NCBI RefSeq assembly: GCF_034702125.1
Contig: NC_085865.1
Span: 18,140,281 to 18,204,280 of the forward strand
Direction of reading: 5' to 3'
Source: Engraulis encrasicolus
Lineage: Eukaryota; Chordata; Actinopteri; Clupeiformes; Engraulidae
Length of the DNA stretch: 64,000 nucleotides
Shown piece by piece: positions 12,135 to 23,139 of the stretch. The translations under genes were made by a program, and so were the position numbers. The notes below the pieces were generated by a model. That model searched no databases. It had not been told where the DNA came from and worked only from the letters and a program-made list of their open reading frames with translations. Each line of letters starts with the position of its first letter. Position 1 is the stretch's first letter.

Positions 12135-13980
12135 TTATGTGGCGTGCTGTCGGGTTACATCAATCAGGAACTGCAGTGCAGACTGCAGTGGTGTATAATT
12201 ATGATTAACTGCACTGTGCAGCAATGATGTGGGGTCCACAATTGTGTTGAATGCCATTGCGGCATTACTCCGGGCTTCCTCGGTTTGAAATGGGTCGCTA
12301 CCAAATGTCGACTCCCTGGTCAGTGCTGTGCCAACCTCCTGCAGGTACATGTCAGCTGCAGTTTCGGCATTGGGTAAGAGGTCCTCTGTAACCTTTGCGG
12401 GACAGCCTTCCCCACACAGGGCATTTGGTATGCCCTTCCCTGTAAAATGAGGGCATCCTTACTTTACATTGCATTTATCACACACTGTCATCCGAACTGA
12501 AGTCGACAACATAATCAGCAAGATGTGATTTCTAAAAAAAAAGAAAAGAACAGTCCTCACATGCTACAGCACTGATTCTCAACCTTTTTTATTAAACGCC
12601 CTCTTGGCCTAATCACAAGCCCCCCAACGCCCCCTTGACCTCATCTTAAGCCTGACAACACCCCCATTAGTATTAAGGAAAAAATGGACTAATGCCCCAA
12701 TGGCAAATAAGCACCACCCCCTTTCAGCTGTATAGCTGTATAATTGTGAATAAATGAGACTACCTGGAATTCTGTGGGCATTCCATGCCTCGACAAAATT
12801 TGCCAAGCCAATCCTGGCAACGTGGCATGTCAGTGAAGACACACAGAATTTCTCCAGGGGGTCGTCAATGGCAATGGACTCCTGGTCCAGTGCCTGAATT
12901 ATGGCTGTCTTTAGAGGATAGTCCACTCTCTGATTTACCTCCACCCACATCCTTTCAATGGTGTGATTCTGTGCAGAATAAATGGTTATTAGTTTCACTG
13001 AAATTATTACCAGTCAGACTCAAGTTTTACCAGCATTTGGCTGGTTGGTACCTTATGTGTCAGTGTCATGGTATTGAATGACCGTTAATGAGTGAATTCA
13101 AGGGCGCCGGAACCAGTTTAAAAGTGGTGGTGCGTTTTTTTTTTTTCTTCATTATTTATTTCTTAACTCCACTCATTTGTCTGCAGTAGAAGTTGAGAGA
13201 GCCTCATTTGAGCCCAAAAGTGGGAATGCAAATGCACCACTGCATCACCCTTTCCGGCACCTATGAGTGAATTCCCTGGATCAATTTTTGGTGGTGTTGT
13301 GTTTGTACAAAAGAATATGGACAATGAAGATGGTGATAAGTTATATATTTTACCCTGGTGGATGGAGTTTGCAGGTATGGCGGTCTGTCTGTAGTCTGCC
13401 AGCTTCTCCTGCATGTACAGCGCCAGGAAAAACTCCCGCCCGCAGTCCACACGGACTTGGTCCCACAAGCCATAGCTGGTCACAGCTGGTCTGAAAATGG
13501 TGGATAGAGGAATAGAGGATAGTTCAAATATCATTCCAAAATTCCAAAAACTCTAACACATTGTGATCCTTTAGGAAAGAGAATTAATTGTTTCACACAA
13601 CTCTGTGCACTGGGAGCCCAGTAGGCCATGTGTAAAGCCGGGCATACACTGCGCGATATTTTCACTCGTGGGTATTAAGCTCGGCCCGACTCCCAAAAAG
13701 TCGTGCGAGTGCCAAATCGTGGCAGAAGTCGCACAGTGTAAGCCCAGCTTAACTCGACACCACCTACCTCCGATATCCCCTGGAAGACTTCAGCCTCTAG
13801 CCGGCTATCGGGACAGAATTCCCTCAGCAGTCCCTGCTCCAAACACCACCGTCGAACATTTCGGGGAGAAAATCCCCTAATTCCTCCGAATTCGCTGCTT
13901 AAATCAGTGGCAATGTCTGTGCATGACATGCCACTGCACCTCCTACTTCTAATAAAATCTCCATAAATATCAAGAGACAT
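12135..13980 (-). pseudogene. Integrase-core (DDE, transposon-derived) gene lacking middle exons
   Basis: Minus-strand exons: 13768-13980 (helix-turn-helix-like start, FSPRNVRRWCLEQ), 13354-13490 (SYGLWDQVRVDCGREFFL), 12764-12968 (NHTIERMWVEVNQRVDYP ... FVEAWNAHRIPG) and 12135-12439 (KGIPNAL ... FLIDVTRQHAT, stop TAA). The last junctions keep phase. The pattern VRVD.GREF then E in IERMWVEVN is that of the fish integrase-core family. The segment with the first catalytic Asp, expected between the first two exons, is absent, and the donor after IHQ reads CAGGgtaaaa, one base out of phase with the next exon. The intron holds a 114-bp MITE (13636-13749), and a hAT-like end (CACTGATTCTCAACC, 12570) lies in the last intron. 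I judge it an inactive copy. Confidence 0.75.
13636..13749. mobile_element. PIF/Harbinger-type MITE, short copy (114 bp)
   Basis: The same ends as the 522-bp copy at 1739: AGCCGGGCATACACTGCGCG on the left, and a right end GTGTAAGCCCAGCT. TAA target duplications lie at 13633-13635 and 13750-13752. It is almost only the two TIR regions plus a short centre, as if internally deleted from the longer form. Confidence 0.85.
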
Positions 13981-14185
13981 GCTTAATGAAGATATGCTTA
14001 ATCAAAAGATGGGGCGCTCAAGAGACTGGCTACTCAATGATAACTCAGCCACAATGTCTGCCCCCTCTCAAGTTCAAGTTCATCAAAATGTCTTCCGGGG
14101 GAGGGGAACACAAAGATATAAATGCAAAATCAGTGATGGAAAATTGCCCCAATTTTTATTTCCCCGAACACCCATTGATGAGCAT

Positions 14186-14345
14186 GTAAGTGGATTTCAG
14201 AAAAGGACCCGTTTCTCGTTTCCCGTTTTGAAATCGAAAATCGGAAATCGATTCGTCCCTCGTTTCCCGTTCTCCGACTCCAAGACGGGAAACGGGAGAC
14301 GGCCCGTTCTCCGTTTTCTGATTTCAAAACAGAAATCGAATGGCC
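14186..14345. repeat. Dispersed repeat with inverted GAAATCGAAAATCGG / CCGTTTTC blocks
   Basis: The block alternates CCCGTTTCTCGTTTCCCG, GAAATCGAAAATCGG and GACGGGAAACGGGAGACGG, so that parts can pair with each other. Its right part (GACGGCCCGTTCTCCG...CAGAAATCGAAT) recurs at 20928-20985. This is probably part of a non-autonomous element whose ends I could not fix. Confidence 0.5.
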
Positions 14346-15230
14346 ACCACGTACACGGACCATTTTACAATAACAGTTTTCTCCATAGAAAATTATAAAA
14401 CCAATAAAGAGACATTTTTCAAAAAAACAGTTAATTGTGGAGTCAGGCTCGGACTGGCATTCTGTGATACCGGGCAAATGCCCGGTGGGCCGCCGCGGCC
14501 CTAACGCAATTTAGACCGGCCCCCTTGCGCTGACACCAGCCCTGGATTTTAGACCAGTCGAAGTCGGTAATTCCGGACAAATGTAAATGCCATAATTAAT
14601 TCTTGAGTAGACGCCATATTTCATAGTGCAAGGGGTACAGTATATATACCCCTTCCATCTTTGTGACGGTGGGCAGATGGAAATGTAAAGCAGTGCATGA
14701 TGGGGTTGGAATCTGAAGACGCCTGTCTTCCTTCTGATAGGTTCATGGGAACGCGGATGTAATGTTCGCCGGGAGTGTTGCCAAATAGGGCAAGATTGGG
14801 CTGCTTTGGATGACCGTCTCTGGTCAAAAAAAGGTTGCAATAGCATTTGGGTGGGTTTCTCTGCAGATTTATGGCTAGACATCAATAGAATATATTTCAA
14901 ATTGTGTGGCATTTAGTGTTTCCACGCGGGTTTTGAGCATTTGTTTTTAGGCTGGAAATGATCAGTCTCGTCTGGCAACCCTGTATAACCGCGCTGTGGG
15001 ATTCATATTTATTTTCATATCGTCGCTTACCAGTCCTCCGACAATGGATGGTAGTCCTGGACCATCCATGTAGACCCGTTCGCAATTTTGAGTTGGGGGC
15101 GTTTCTCACTGGAATTGAGTTACTGGGTTCCTAGACATTAAAAATCACGGAGGTGCTCGTCCACCATAGTGCCAGATTTTTCACAATATGGCCGCCAAAT
15201 ATGGCCGCCATCGCCTATGACAAAAACCTG
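14346..15230. other. No gene seen; scattered repeat debris
   Basis: The stretch holds GC-rich fragments near 14460-14520 (GCCCGGTGGGCCGCCGCGG) and two ATATGGCCGCCA motifs near 15186-15210 just outside the long-arm element. No ORF is credible. Confidence 0.4.
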
Positions 15231-15700
15231 TGTTTTTTTACTTTTAAACTGTTTATACACATGCCATACATCAATTCTGACCAATTTTTGGAGAGGAAAT
15301 CATTTCTGACAATTTCATGAGGAGAATGTGTGATTGTGACCTTAAAAGGTCATTGCCAAGGTCAAATTTGCTATTGTGAAGAATGTCAATAGACTTTCAT
15401 TGTAAAAATGAGAAACAAATTCTCAATTATGGTATGAGGAGTTATTTGCTGATATTGCCATGAATATTTTGTGTCAGTATAGTGTCAGTATAGTCCTTAA
15501 AAGGTCAAGGTCAAGGTCATGTTCCAGGTCTTTTCCCTATTCTGAAGAACTCGGCCATGTGCTTGCCTATTAGGTCATTGTTAAGAATAAGGAACAGTCA
15601 CTATAAATGTAAACCTAACATTTCCACACAGTCAGAGGACAGGACAGCACATACACTGCAACAGTCAACACAGAGAGGAGCCCCCACTAGAAGAGGAGAA
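15231..15700. repeat. Left arm of a long-inverted-repeat element
   Basis: About 470 bases match, in reverse complement, the sequence at 19168-19632. Shared stretches include TTTTAAACTGTTTATACACA at the outer end and the block around CTCGGCCATGTGCTTGCCTA. It contains AAGGTCAAGGTCAAGGTCAT (15501-15520), three overlapping TCAAGGTCA-type nuclear-receptor half-sites. Together the arms bound a 4.4-kb element, 15231-19632. Confidence 0.85.
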
Positions 15701-15984
15701 GTGTGTCAGAGATCACAAGAGTACACAACTTCACTGCCTCTTTCAAATGCTTGTGCATAAGATTCAACGCGGAATAAGGCGAACACCATTGCATATGATG
15801 CTTCCCACTGCAAAAGCCTTCATAAGAACCTTCTCGCAACTTTTCACAGGATTGGTTCATGTTCAAGCTACCAGACAATCAGATCTGACCAGTCTTCTTG
15901 CTAGCTATGTTGTGGAATGCTCGAAAAACCGACAGAAAACCATACCTAGCACTTACAAGGGAGGATTATACATCCATTATACAT

Positions 15985-16205
15985 GGGGGCATCTGTGGCC
16001 TAGTGGTTAGAGAGTTGGTCTTTCAATCTAGGGGTTGCAGGTTTGAATCCCCCCTGACCTCTCCCTACATCTCCATCCATGGCTGAAGTGCCCTTGAGCA
16101 AGGCACCTAACACCACATTGCTCCAGGGACTGTAACCAATACCCTGAAAAATAATAACTGTAAGTCGCTTTGAATAAATGAAAGCGTCAGCTAAGTGTAA
16201 TGTAA
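15985..16205 (+). mobile_element. tRNA-derived fish SINE with stem-loop tail
   Basis: It starts GGGGGCATCTGTGGCCTAGT with a GGTTAGAG A-box region and a GCAGGTTTGAATCCC B-box. The body has GCCCTTGAGCAAGGCACCTA and the tail GTAAGTCGCTTTGAATAAAT ... GCGTCAGCTAAGTGTAATGTA, the conserved 3' end of many fish SINEs mobilised by LINEs. The flanks share an imperfect TATACAT target duplication. It is inserted inside the long-arm element. Confidence 0.88.
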
Positions 16206-16239
16206 TATACATTGGCAGGCATCCAGCTCTGATTATGCT

Positions 16240-18870
16240 GACAAATCATCACTTTCTGGTACCAAGGGTTCACACTATGCAGCCTTATTACTGTTTCCAG
16301 ATGCTTCAGTGAACAGACAACTTCAAAAGTCTCCAGTGTCGGGCACAGAATTAGGCCAAGCTAATGATATACTGCAGAGGAATTTACCATGCCAAGAGGT
16401 ACCTGATCATGCAAAGCCAGTGGTTCGACCTGCCCTACCACCAGACATGCTGCTGCATCCTGAAAACAAACAAGCAACATTACTGCATGTTGCCACTGCA
16501 AAAGGTTTATCAGGAAAGCATGAATTCTTGATCAGCCTGATTCGCTCTGGTGTGTCAGGAGGAGACCTTTTGATGCAGGCTGCTGTACACACACTTGTCT
16601 CATCTGCTGTTGTGCCAATGATGCGTGCTGGCTTCCTTCCTATAAGACCCATTACTGTGTGTGCCACTGTCAGACACTGCCTATCCAACTTCCAGTGTTC
16701 GCAGGCAGATGATCCAGGCATCAATGGCAATTTGGTGTGATGAAACCTGCATGAGACGGAGCACTTCAAGGATCTCTTCCACTGTATTGGCCCTTTCCAT
16801 TGGACGCATGTTATTCTCAGATATCAGGGAAAATTGCCTCGAGGTTCTGGCCTAGATAATGCATTGATGCATGTCTCTCCAGTGGGAGGTATTCTGGACT
16901 CACAAGGACAAGGCAGACTGTCCAGTGCTTGCACAGGTACAGGCATTGCACACTTCACTGGCTTCAAATTAACGTTGCCCAGAATTTGAGTTTGAGGCCT
17001 TGACTGAGCAAGTGGAGAGCTTGAATCAAGACAAGTCAGAGCTCTGCCAATTCTTTGAAGTTTGGCGGCCATCATTAAAAATGCTGTTGTCTCTGAAAGA
17101 GAAGGAAAATAAATCAATATGAGGCTACCATAACGTCCTATGCCAATCTTTGCCGAACGTAACTGCAGTAGCCTCTTACTGCTGTGCGAGGTGACATAAA
17201 GGTTGAGCAGCATTCAGAGAGTATGCAAGGGTCATGGAGGACAGTTTGTAGTAGGAGCCACACGCAATGTTAATGTTGCAGCAAAATTTGAGTTCTTTCC
17301 ATCAGATTAGAATGATCACTGATGTCCTCAACTTTCTCACCAACAACACCACTTTGAAGCGGACAGAATACCACCTCCAACATGCACTGAGCACCGCTCC
17401 GTGCCTTACATTCAACCGAAATGTGTAATTGTTGCTAGACTTTGTGGTGGATCCGCAGAATCCATACTAATTGACCGTTAATGCGCCCGTTCCTCTGCAC
17501 AATCTGCTCAGCAACCAGGTTATTAACAGGAGTGTTGCACCTCGCCTGCGCAACCGTCTCCAAAGCTTGTTTTCAGCTTATACTGGCAGGATAGGTTAGT
17601 TCTCAAGAACATAAGATAAGTGGAACTGTTTCAAAAAGGAATCTTCTGCAGTACAAAGATCAGCCATAGAAGACACTAGCAATCATTGTAAAGGAGCAGA
17701 AGTTGGTCTCATCTAAAGACATAGCTGAGGCACATAGGAGGATGGACATTGCTGAGGAACGGGGCATGAGTATTCAGCAGATCTCATGATGTCCTTTCAG
17801 CATCACCCCTGTTAGATGGTGACCTTCTGTTGGTTGTTAATAAGTCAAAGCTTGTCAGTGAAATTGAGCCTCACCTTAATCTCACCCAATGAAGCTCTGA
17901 GTCTACTTATTGCCCTCATGTTCGGGTAGACTTCATGTCAAAGATCCGTCATATGCCTCTGGCAGAATTTAGGTGCTGTCATCATTGCCATCATCAACTC
18001 AGCAGTATCCCTCTGCTGACATCCAGAGCTCATCCATCTTGTGACTCCTACATTGAGATGTCATTGAAGGAAGGTGAACGCATGCTGTGTACCAACTCAA
18101 CAACAGCCGTTGACATCATTGGCGTGAACGGACTAACACCCATTCCTCACCAACTTGATAAGTTCCGGGCCTCTGTGGAGAACAAGTGAAATCTCCAATT
18201 GTTAGTTCCAGACATGATTTATCATCAAACCAGAGGCAATACTACAGCCCTGTTGTTCTTGATGATGAGGTGCTACCAGCAAAGTCAGCTGATGGTGAAG
18301 AGATTCCAGAACTCTTGAACTGTGTTGATGAGGCTTAGGCCAGGTTGCTGGTGCATGTTGAGTGGGCTGTTCGTGTGAAGCAGTGCAGAAAAGTTGTTAT
18401 ACAGACACATTTGCATTGCTTCTCCACTACAGCCCATATTTCCAGGAACTTGGTATGCAGGAGATTTGCCAGCAGTATGGCACTGACTAGATGCGGAGAA
18501 TGCTTCCCCACCATCAATTAGTCTATCATCTTGAACCATCACTGACAAAAACTGTGATCAAAGAACATATCCTGTAAGGAGATGATTGCATGAGTAGGGG
18601 GGTTGCATGAGGTTGCAGCCATGGTTTCTGATCCAGTCCAGTACTTGCTATCTTTGGAGAGGCCAAAATATTGACCGAGCAAGATGCAACATTGGCTGGG
18701 AAGTACTTGGTGCATGTCTGGGCTGGGGCCAGATCAACCACAACAGCTGTAATATTTGATGATCACAGAGTATAAATGTACAGCATTGGTGATGGAATCA
18801 ATGCACTTACTCCCATCAATAGTGCTATAAGAGGGCACATTCACAGAGGGGCATTTCTAGTTCATAGAGT
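16240..18870 (+). pseudogene. Decayed mobile-element ORF with a PIN-like nuclease signature
   Basis: Plus-strand fragments in shifting frames give IWCDE (about 16725), FKDLFHCIGPFHWTHV then LPRGSGLDNALMH (16770-16875), CDSYIEMSLKEGERM then GLTPIPHQLDKF (18035-18170), HVEWAVRVKQCRKVV (18350-18400), TFALLLHYSPYFQELGMQEI and SLTKTVIKEHIL (18405-18570). From memory this order is found in a widespread animal mobile-element protein with a PIN/FEN-like domain (DEAD..., NDTDTFALLL). Many stops and frameshifts are present, one removing the residues just before TFALLLHY. It sits between the inverted arms, so it is probably their internal gene. Confidence 0.6.
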
Positions 18871-18887
18871 CTGAAAGAAAGAAAGCC

Positions 18888-19145
18888 GTGAAAGCCCATT
18901 GGGAAACTCCAACTCCCATTGTCATTGTGACACAGCACTCCACAGCACACAAGTGAACACTGCACACTGCACACAACAAAATTGCATTTATGCCTCATCC
19001 GTGCAAGGGGGCAGCCCTCAGTGGCGCCCCATGGGGAGCAGTGCGGTGGGACGGTACCATGCTCAGGGTACCTCAGTCATGGAGGAGGATGGGGGAGAGC
19101 ACTGGTTGATTACTGGTTGATTACTCCCCCCACCAACCTGGCGGG
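18888..19145 (-). mobile_element. 5'-truncated tRNA-derived SINE
   Basis: Closely matches the SINE at 10253-10578 over its body (CTCCTCCATGACTGAGGTAC, TGCCCCCTTGCACGG, CCAATGGGCTTTCACGG) but lacks the tRNA-like head. Its inner end abuts the right arm of the long-inverted-repeat element. Confidence 0.8.
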
Positions 19146-19167
19146 TTGGAGTCTGCAACATACTTAC

Positions 19168-19632
19168 TTCTCCTCTAGTGGGGGCTCCTCTCTGTGTTGA
19201 CTGTTGCAGTGCATGTGCTGTCCTGTCCCCTGACTGTGTGGAAATGTTAGGTTTACATTTATAGTGGCTGTTCCTTATTCTTAATAATGACCTAATAGGC
19301 AAGCACATGGCCGAGTTCTTCAGAATAGGGAAAAGACCTGGAACATGACCTTGACCTTGACCTTTTAAGGACTATACTGACACTATACTGACACAAAATA
19401 TTCATTGCAATATCAGCAAATAACTCCTCATACTATAATTGAGAATTTGTTTCTCATTATTACAATGAAAGTCTATTGACATTCTTCAGAATAGCACATT
19501 TGACCTTGACAATGACCTTTTAAGGTCACAATCACACATTCTCCACATGAAATTGTCAGAAATGATTTCCTCTCCAAAAATTGGTCAGAATTGATGTATG
19601 GCATGTGTATAAACAGTTTAAAAGTAAAAAAC
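19168..19632. repeat. Right arm of the long-inverted-repeat element
   Basis: Reverse complement of 15231-15700 with a few percent differences and small indels. It carries the mirrored receptor-type sites ATGACCTTGACCTTGACCTT at about 19345-19364. The outer edge ends near GTTTAAAAGTAAAAAAC. Confidence 0.85.
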
Positions 19633-20586
19633 ATACATAACATGTAAAGAAAGACGTGTCAAAAAGAGAAGAGGGAGCATTCGTGACAAACATAACAAAG
19701 TGTTGATGGTGCGTCAGTGTGTTTTATAATGGCTAAGTGAAACTATAACTATAGATCATTTGTTTGCTTCGCCAGTAGTTTTCGTTTTGCAGTGATTCCT
19801 ACATCCCTACAAGTTCAGCATGCGAGGATGAGGGCTGGGCAACATACTGGAAACGTCAGTTCAAGCACAAAGCAAAGTGAATTGTTGTACGGACTTTGAG
19901 GTTCCATGACCTGGGCAGCACGAAAGAAGACTCACAGGATATGAGGATAATACAGAACTTGAAGTTGTTTATCAAGCTCATCATGCTAGCCTAGCTATTC
20001 CTTCAGTGAGGAAGGATTAGCTTACGTCTGTAAACTTTTCGGAGCGAACGCAATCATTAAAAAAAAAACACCCAAACGGAAACACAAAAAGACTCTATCT
20101 GTTAACTCTGCTTTAACTTCTTTTTCGCGGAGTTCGTATGGGTTACTGGATTCATGAATCTGCAGTGGGCTTTGCTAAAACAGTGCATCGAGAGGATAAG
20201 TCAACGCAGAGATGTCCGATTCTATCTTTTATGAACCAGTGGCATGACATAGCCAATATGCAGCAAAAGCACCCAATGAAGACGAGAGATGCAATCAACA
20301 CCGAGATGTGCGAGGCTAGGAAAGTTCCCGAAACGAGGCTGTATTAGTGGATCAGTAGCGTCCTGTTTTGTGAGCAGCTGATGTCTGCACTCGGCAAACA
20401 TTGAATGAAACGGCTGCAACAACTGATGGATTGCGGTCATGTTATGTCGCTCACTTATACTTTTCATCTATCAAGTGACAGACAGAATTGTTGACAAGGT
20501 GGCAAAAAGATTAGACCGAGTTACCGCACCAGGATGTGCATCGCAATCCCTATATGGCCCCCTGTAAGGTAAGGTAGCGCGCGCAC
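19633..20586. other. No recognised gene
   Basis: The 69-codon frame at 20138-20347 is open, but I do not recognise its product and it has no splice context. Nothing else is visible. Confidence 0.4.
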
Positions 20587-20608
20587 GCACACACACACAC
20601 ACACACAC
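20587..20608. repeat. (CA)n microsatellite
   Basis: Alternating CA run after GCGCGCGCACG. Confidence 0.95.
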
Positions 20609-20739
20609 GGTTGACTGTGCTTCTATGCAGTTCAAATTGAATGTGAATGTGAAAATGAAATGGTAGTGAAGATGTGTTGTGTTCGTTCATGCTGGTCTCA
20701 TATAGCTTTGGTTTTTGGCATGGACAGATGGGTGGATGA

Positions 20740-20749
20740 ATGTGTGTGT

Positions 20750-20780
<31 letters not shown>

Positions 20781-20784
20781 GGGG
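20740..20784. repeat. (TG)n followed by a G homopolymer
   Basis: A (TG)12 run passes directly into about 21 consecutive G residues. Confidence 0.95.
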
Positions 20785-21739
20785 CTCGTTGGTCGGCGGG
20801 GGCCGGTGTAGAGGGAAAATGCCAGGGCCGAAAATCGTTCCCAGTCCGAGCCTGTGTGGAGTTATGCTTTGATTTTCAATATCGTTGTTGCCAATTATTT
20901 ACATTCATTACAGGGTACTGAAAAGACGGAAGACGGCCCGTTTACCGTTTTCTGATATTGCTATGAAAAAACAGAAATCGAATAAATGGCTCTAGAACTA
21001 GAACTCTATGCGCGCGCTAGAGACTACGTGAGCCGCTCTGAGGAACCACATCAACCACCACACAGTTACCGGCAATTATACCACTTAAGTTCAATAAGTC
21101 AAATATGGATCCAGTGTACATTTTCACCAGGGGAAACAAGCGCACAATGATGCGTGAAAACGACATAGACATCGTCAGGTTGGCCAGGATTTTCCAGGTA
21201 ATTATATGTTTTCTTAACTTCTGTAATAGTATAAAACAATTCGCTAGTTGGTATGTCGACCTCCTTGCTAGAGGGGGCAGCCTTCACAAACGAGCGCGAT
21301 TAGAAACGTTACTTCTTCTACATCATATCTTAGCATTGTTTAGCTCTACATAGTTCAACAAATGGCATCACATCTTAACATCAGTTCAACAACTGTGATG
21401 CTGGAAAAGTCACTTACAAAATCATACTTCATACAAAGATAGTACCACAGTGCTAACCCTTTTCAGTTGTTGGACTTAGCTATTTACCTCAGTCAGTGCT
21501 GCTGCTAGATGTACTGTAGGCAATAGGCGTACCGATGTATCACCTCGTATATTATTCAAATCGAAAACAAGAACAGATGATGAAACCGTGTGTGTGCGCG
21601 CACAAATAGACAACGTAACATCCCTCATCATACAACAAGTGTTTGAGCCATAGATTGTACATTGATATGGTAAAAACAGACTGTTTTGTCCTGTTCATGG
21701 CCCTAAATTAACATTTTCCACTACGAGTAGAACGGCTAC
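20785..21739. other. Repeat debris, no gene
   Basis: 20928-20985 repeats part of 14290-14340. The rest shows no recognised features except several CAACA/CATCA-rich stretches. Confidence 0.4.
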
Positions 21740-22848
21740 AGGAAAAATCGTGCAAATTATGATACAAGCGTGAAATTCGGCAAGTATGTGCTTAAGACCC
21801 ATACGATCAAATCTACCCGATTGGCCACTTGAAATGGCGGCCATTTTCCAAGATGGCCGCCAAAAAAGACCCCAGAAATTGATTTATTGCATAGAATTGA
21901 CCTAGAAAATTATGATACAAGCATGAAATTCAACATGTATGTGCTCAAGAACAATATGATCAGATCTACCTGATTGGCCACTTGAAATGGCGGCCATTTT
22001 CCAAGATGGCCGCCAAAAAAGACACCAGAAATTGATTTATTGCATGTAATTGACCTTGAAAATTATGATACAGGTATGAAATTCAACATATATGTACTCA
22101 AGACCAATACAATCAAATCTACCTGATTGGCCACTTCCAATGGCGGCCATTTTCTAAGATGGCCACCAAAAAGGACCCCAGAAATAGATTTATTGCATAG
22201 AATTGACCTAGAAAATGATGATACAGGCATGAAATTCAACATTTATGTGCTTAAGACCAATACGGTCAAATCTACCTGATTGGCCACTTGAAATGGTGGC
22301 CATTTTCCAAGATGGCCGCCAAAAAAGACCCCAGAAAGTGATTTATAGCATAAAATTGACCTACAAAAGTATGATACAAGCATGAAATTCAACATGTATG
22401 TGCTTAAGACCAATACGATCAAATCTGTCTGATTTGCCATTTGCAATGGTGGCCATTTTCCAAAATGGCCACCATGAAAAACTCTAAAAATGGATTTGTT
22501 GCACAGAATTGAGAAAGGAAATTATGATACAAGCACAACCAAGAAATTTGGCAGTTATGTGCTTAAGACCAACACAATACATTCGAAGTAATTTTCCAGT
22601 TTAAATGACGGCGATTTTCCAAGATGGCCGCCAAAAAATACCATAGAAATGGATTTGTTGCACAGGATTGATCAAGCACGTTATTATACAAGCATCAATT
22701 TTGGCATGAATGTGCAAAAAACCCAATACAATCAAATCTTCCTGACTCGCCACTTGAAATGGAAGCCATTTTATAATATGGCCACAAAAAGGCTGAATTT
22801 AGCCAAAAGGTGAGCAAAAAATGATGATACAAGTATGTAATTTTGTGT
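21740..22848 (+). repeat. 153-bp tandem repeat array (forward), YY1-like motif rich
   Basis: The anchor ATGATACAAG occurs at 21761, 21914, 22067, 22220, 22373, 22526, 22684 and 22826, giving five intervals of exactly 153 bases, then 158 and 142. Each unit has GATTGGCCACTTGAAATGG, CGGCCATTTTCCAAGATGGC and a GATTTATTGCATAGAATTGA block. AAGATGGCCGCC matches the known YY1 binding motif. Sequence similarity falls toward the right end. A reverse-oriented array of the same unit is at 24895-25665. Confidence 0.92.
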
Positions 22849-23009
22849 AAAGTCGAAACGTTAGTCTCACTGCACTAAAAAATAAATTACAGAAAATAGA
22901 CATCCGTGTGGCACCAGATTTCTTTCCCTTTTTGCCTATGTTTTGGTCCTGCTCTGGTTGCACCGGATTGTTAATTTAGAAGCGCGGAGTGCGTATTTCC
23001 TTTGTTTTA
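22849..23009. mobile_element. 161-bp insertion with 15-bp target duplication
   Basis: The 15-base TATGTAATTTTGTGT lies on both sides (22834-22848 and 23010-23024). The insert begins AAAGTCGAAACGTTAGTCTC and ends TTCCTTTGTTTTA. A long perfect duplication suggests target-primed retrotransposition. GTCGAAACGTTAG also occurs at about 3757. Confidence 0.75.
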
Positions 23010-23139
23010 TATGTAATTTTGTGTGTTTGTGCTTAAGAGCAATAGGCCTATAATCAAATCCACTCATTTGCAACTTGAGAATGTATGGTAGCCATTTTTA
23101 AAGATGGCCATCAAAGAAGACACTAGAACTTCATTAATT

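Noticed and set aside
19168..19632. Independent gene on the minus strand (81-codon ORF at 19063-19308)
   Set aside because: The ORF is shared by both arms of the inverted repeat and has no coding signature.
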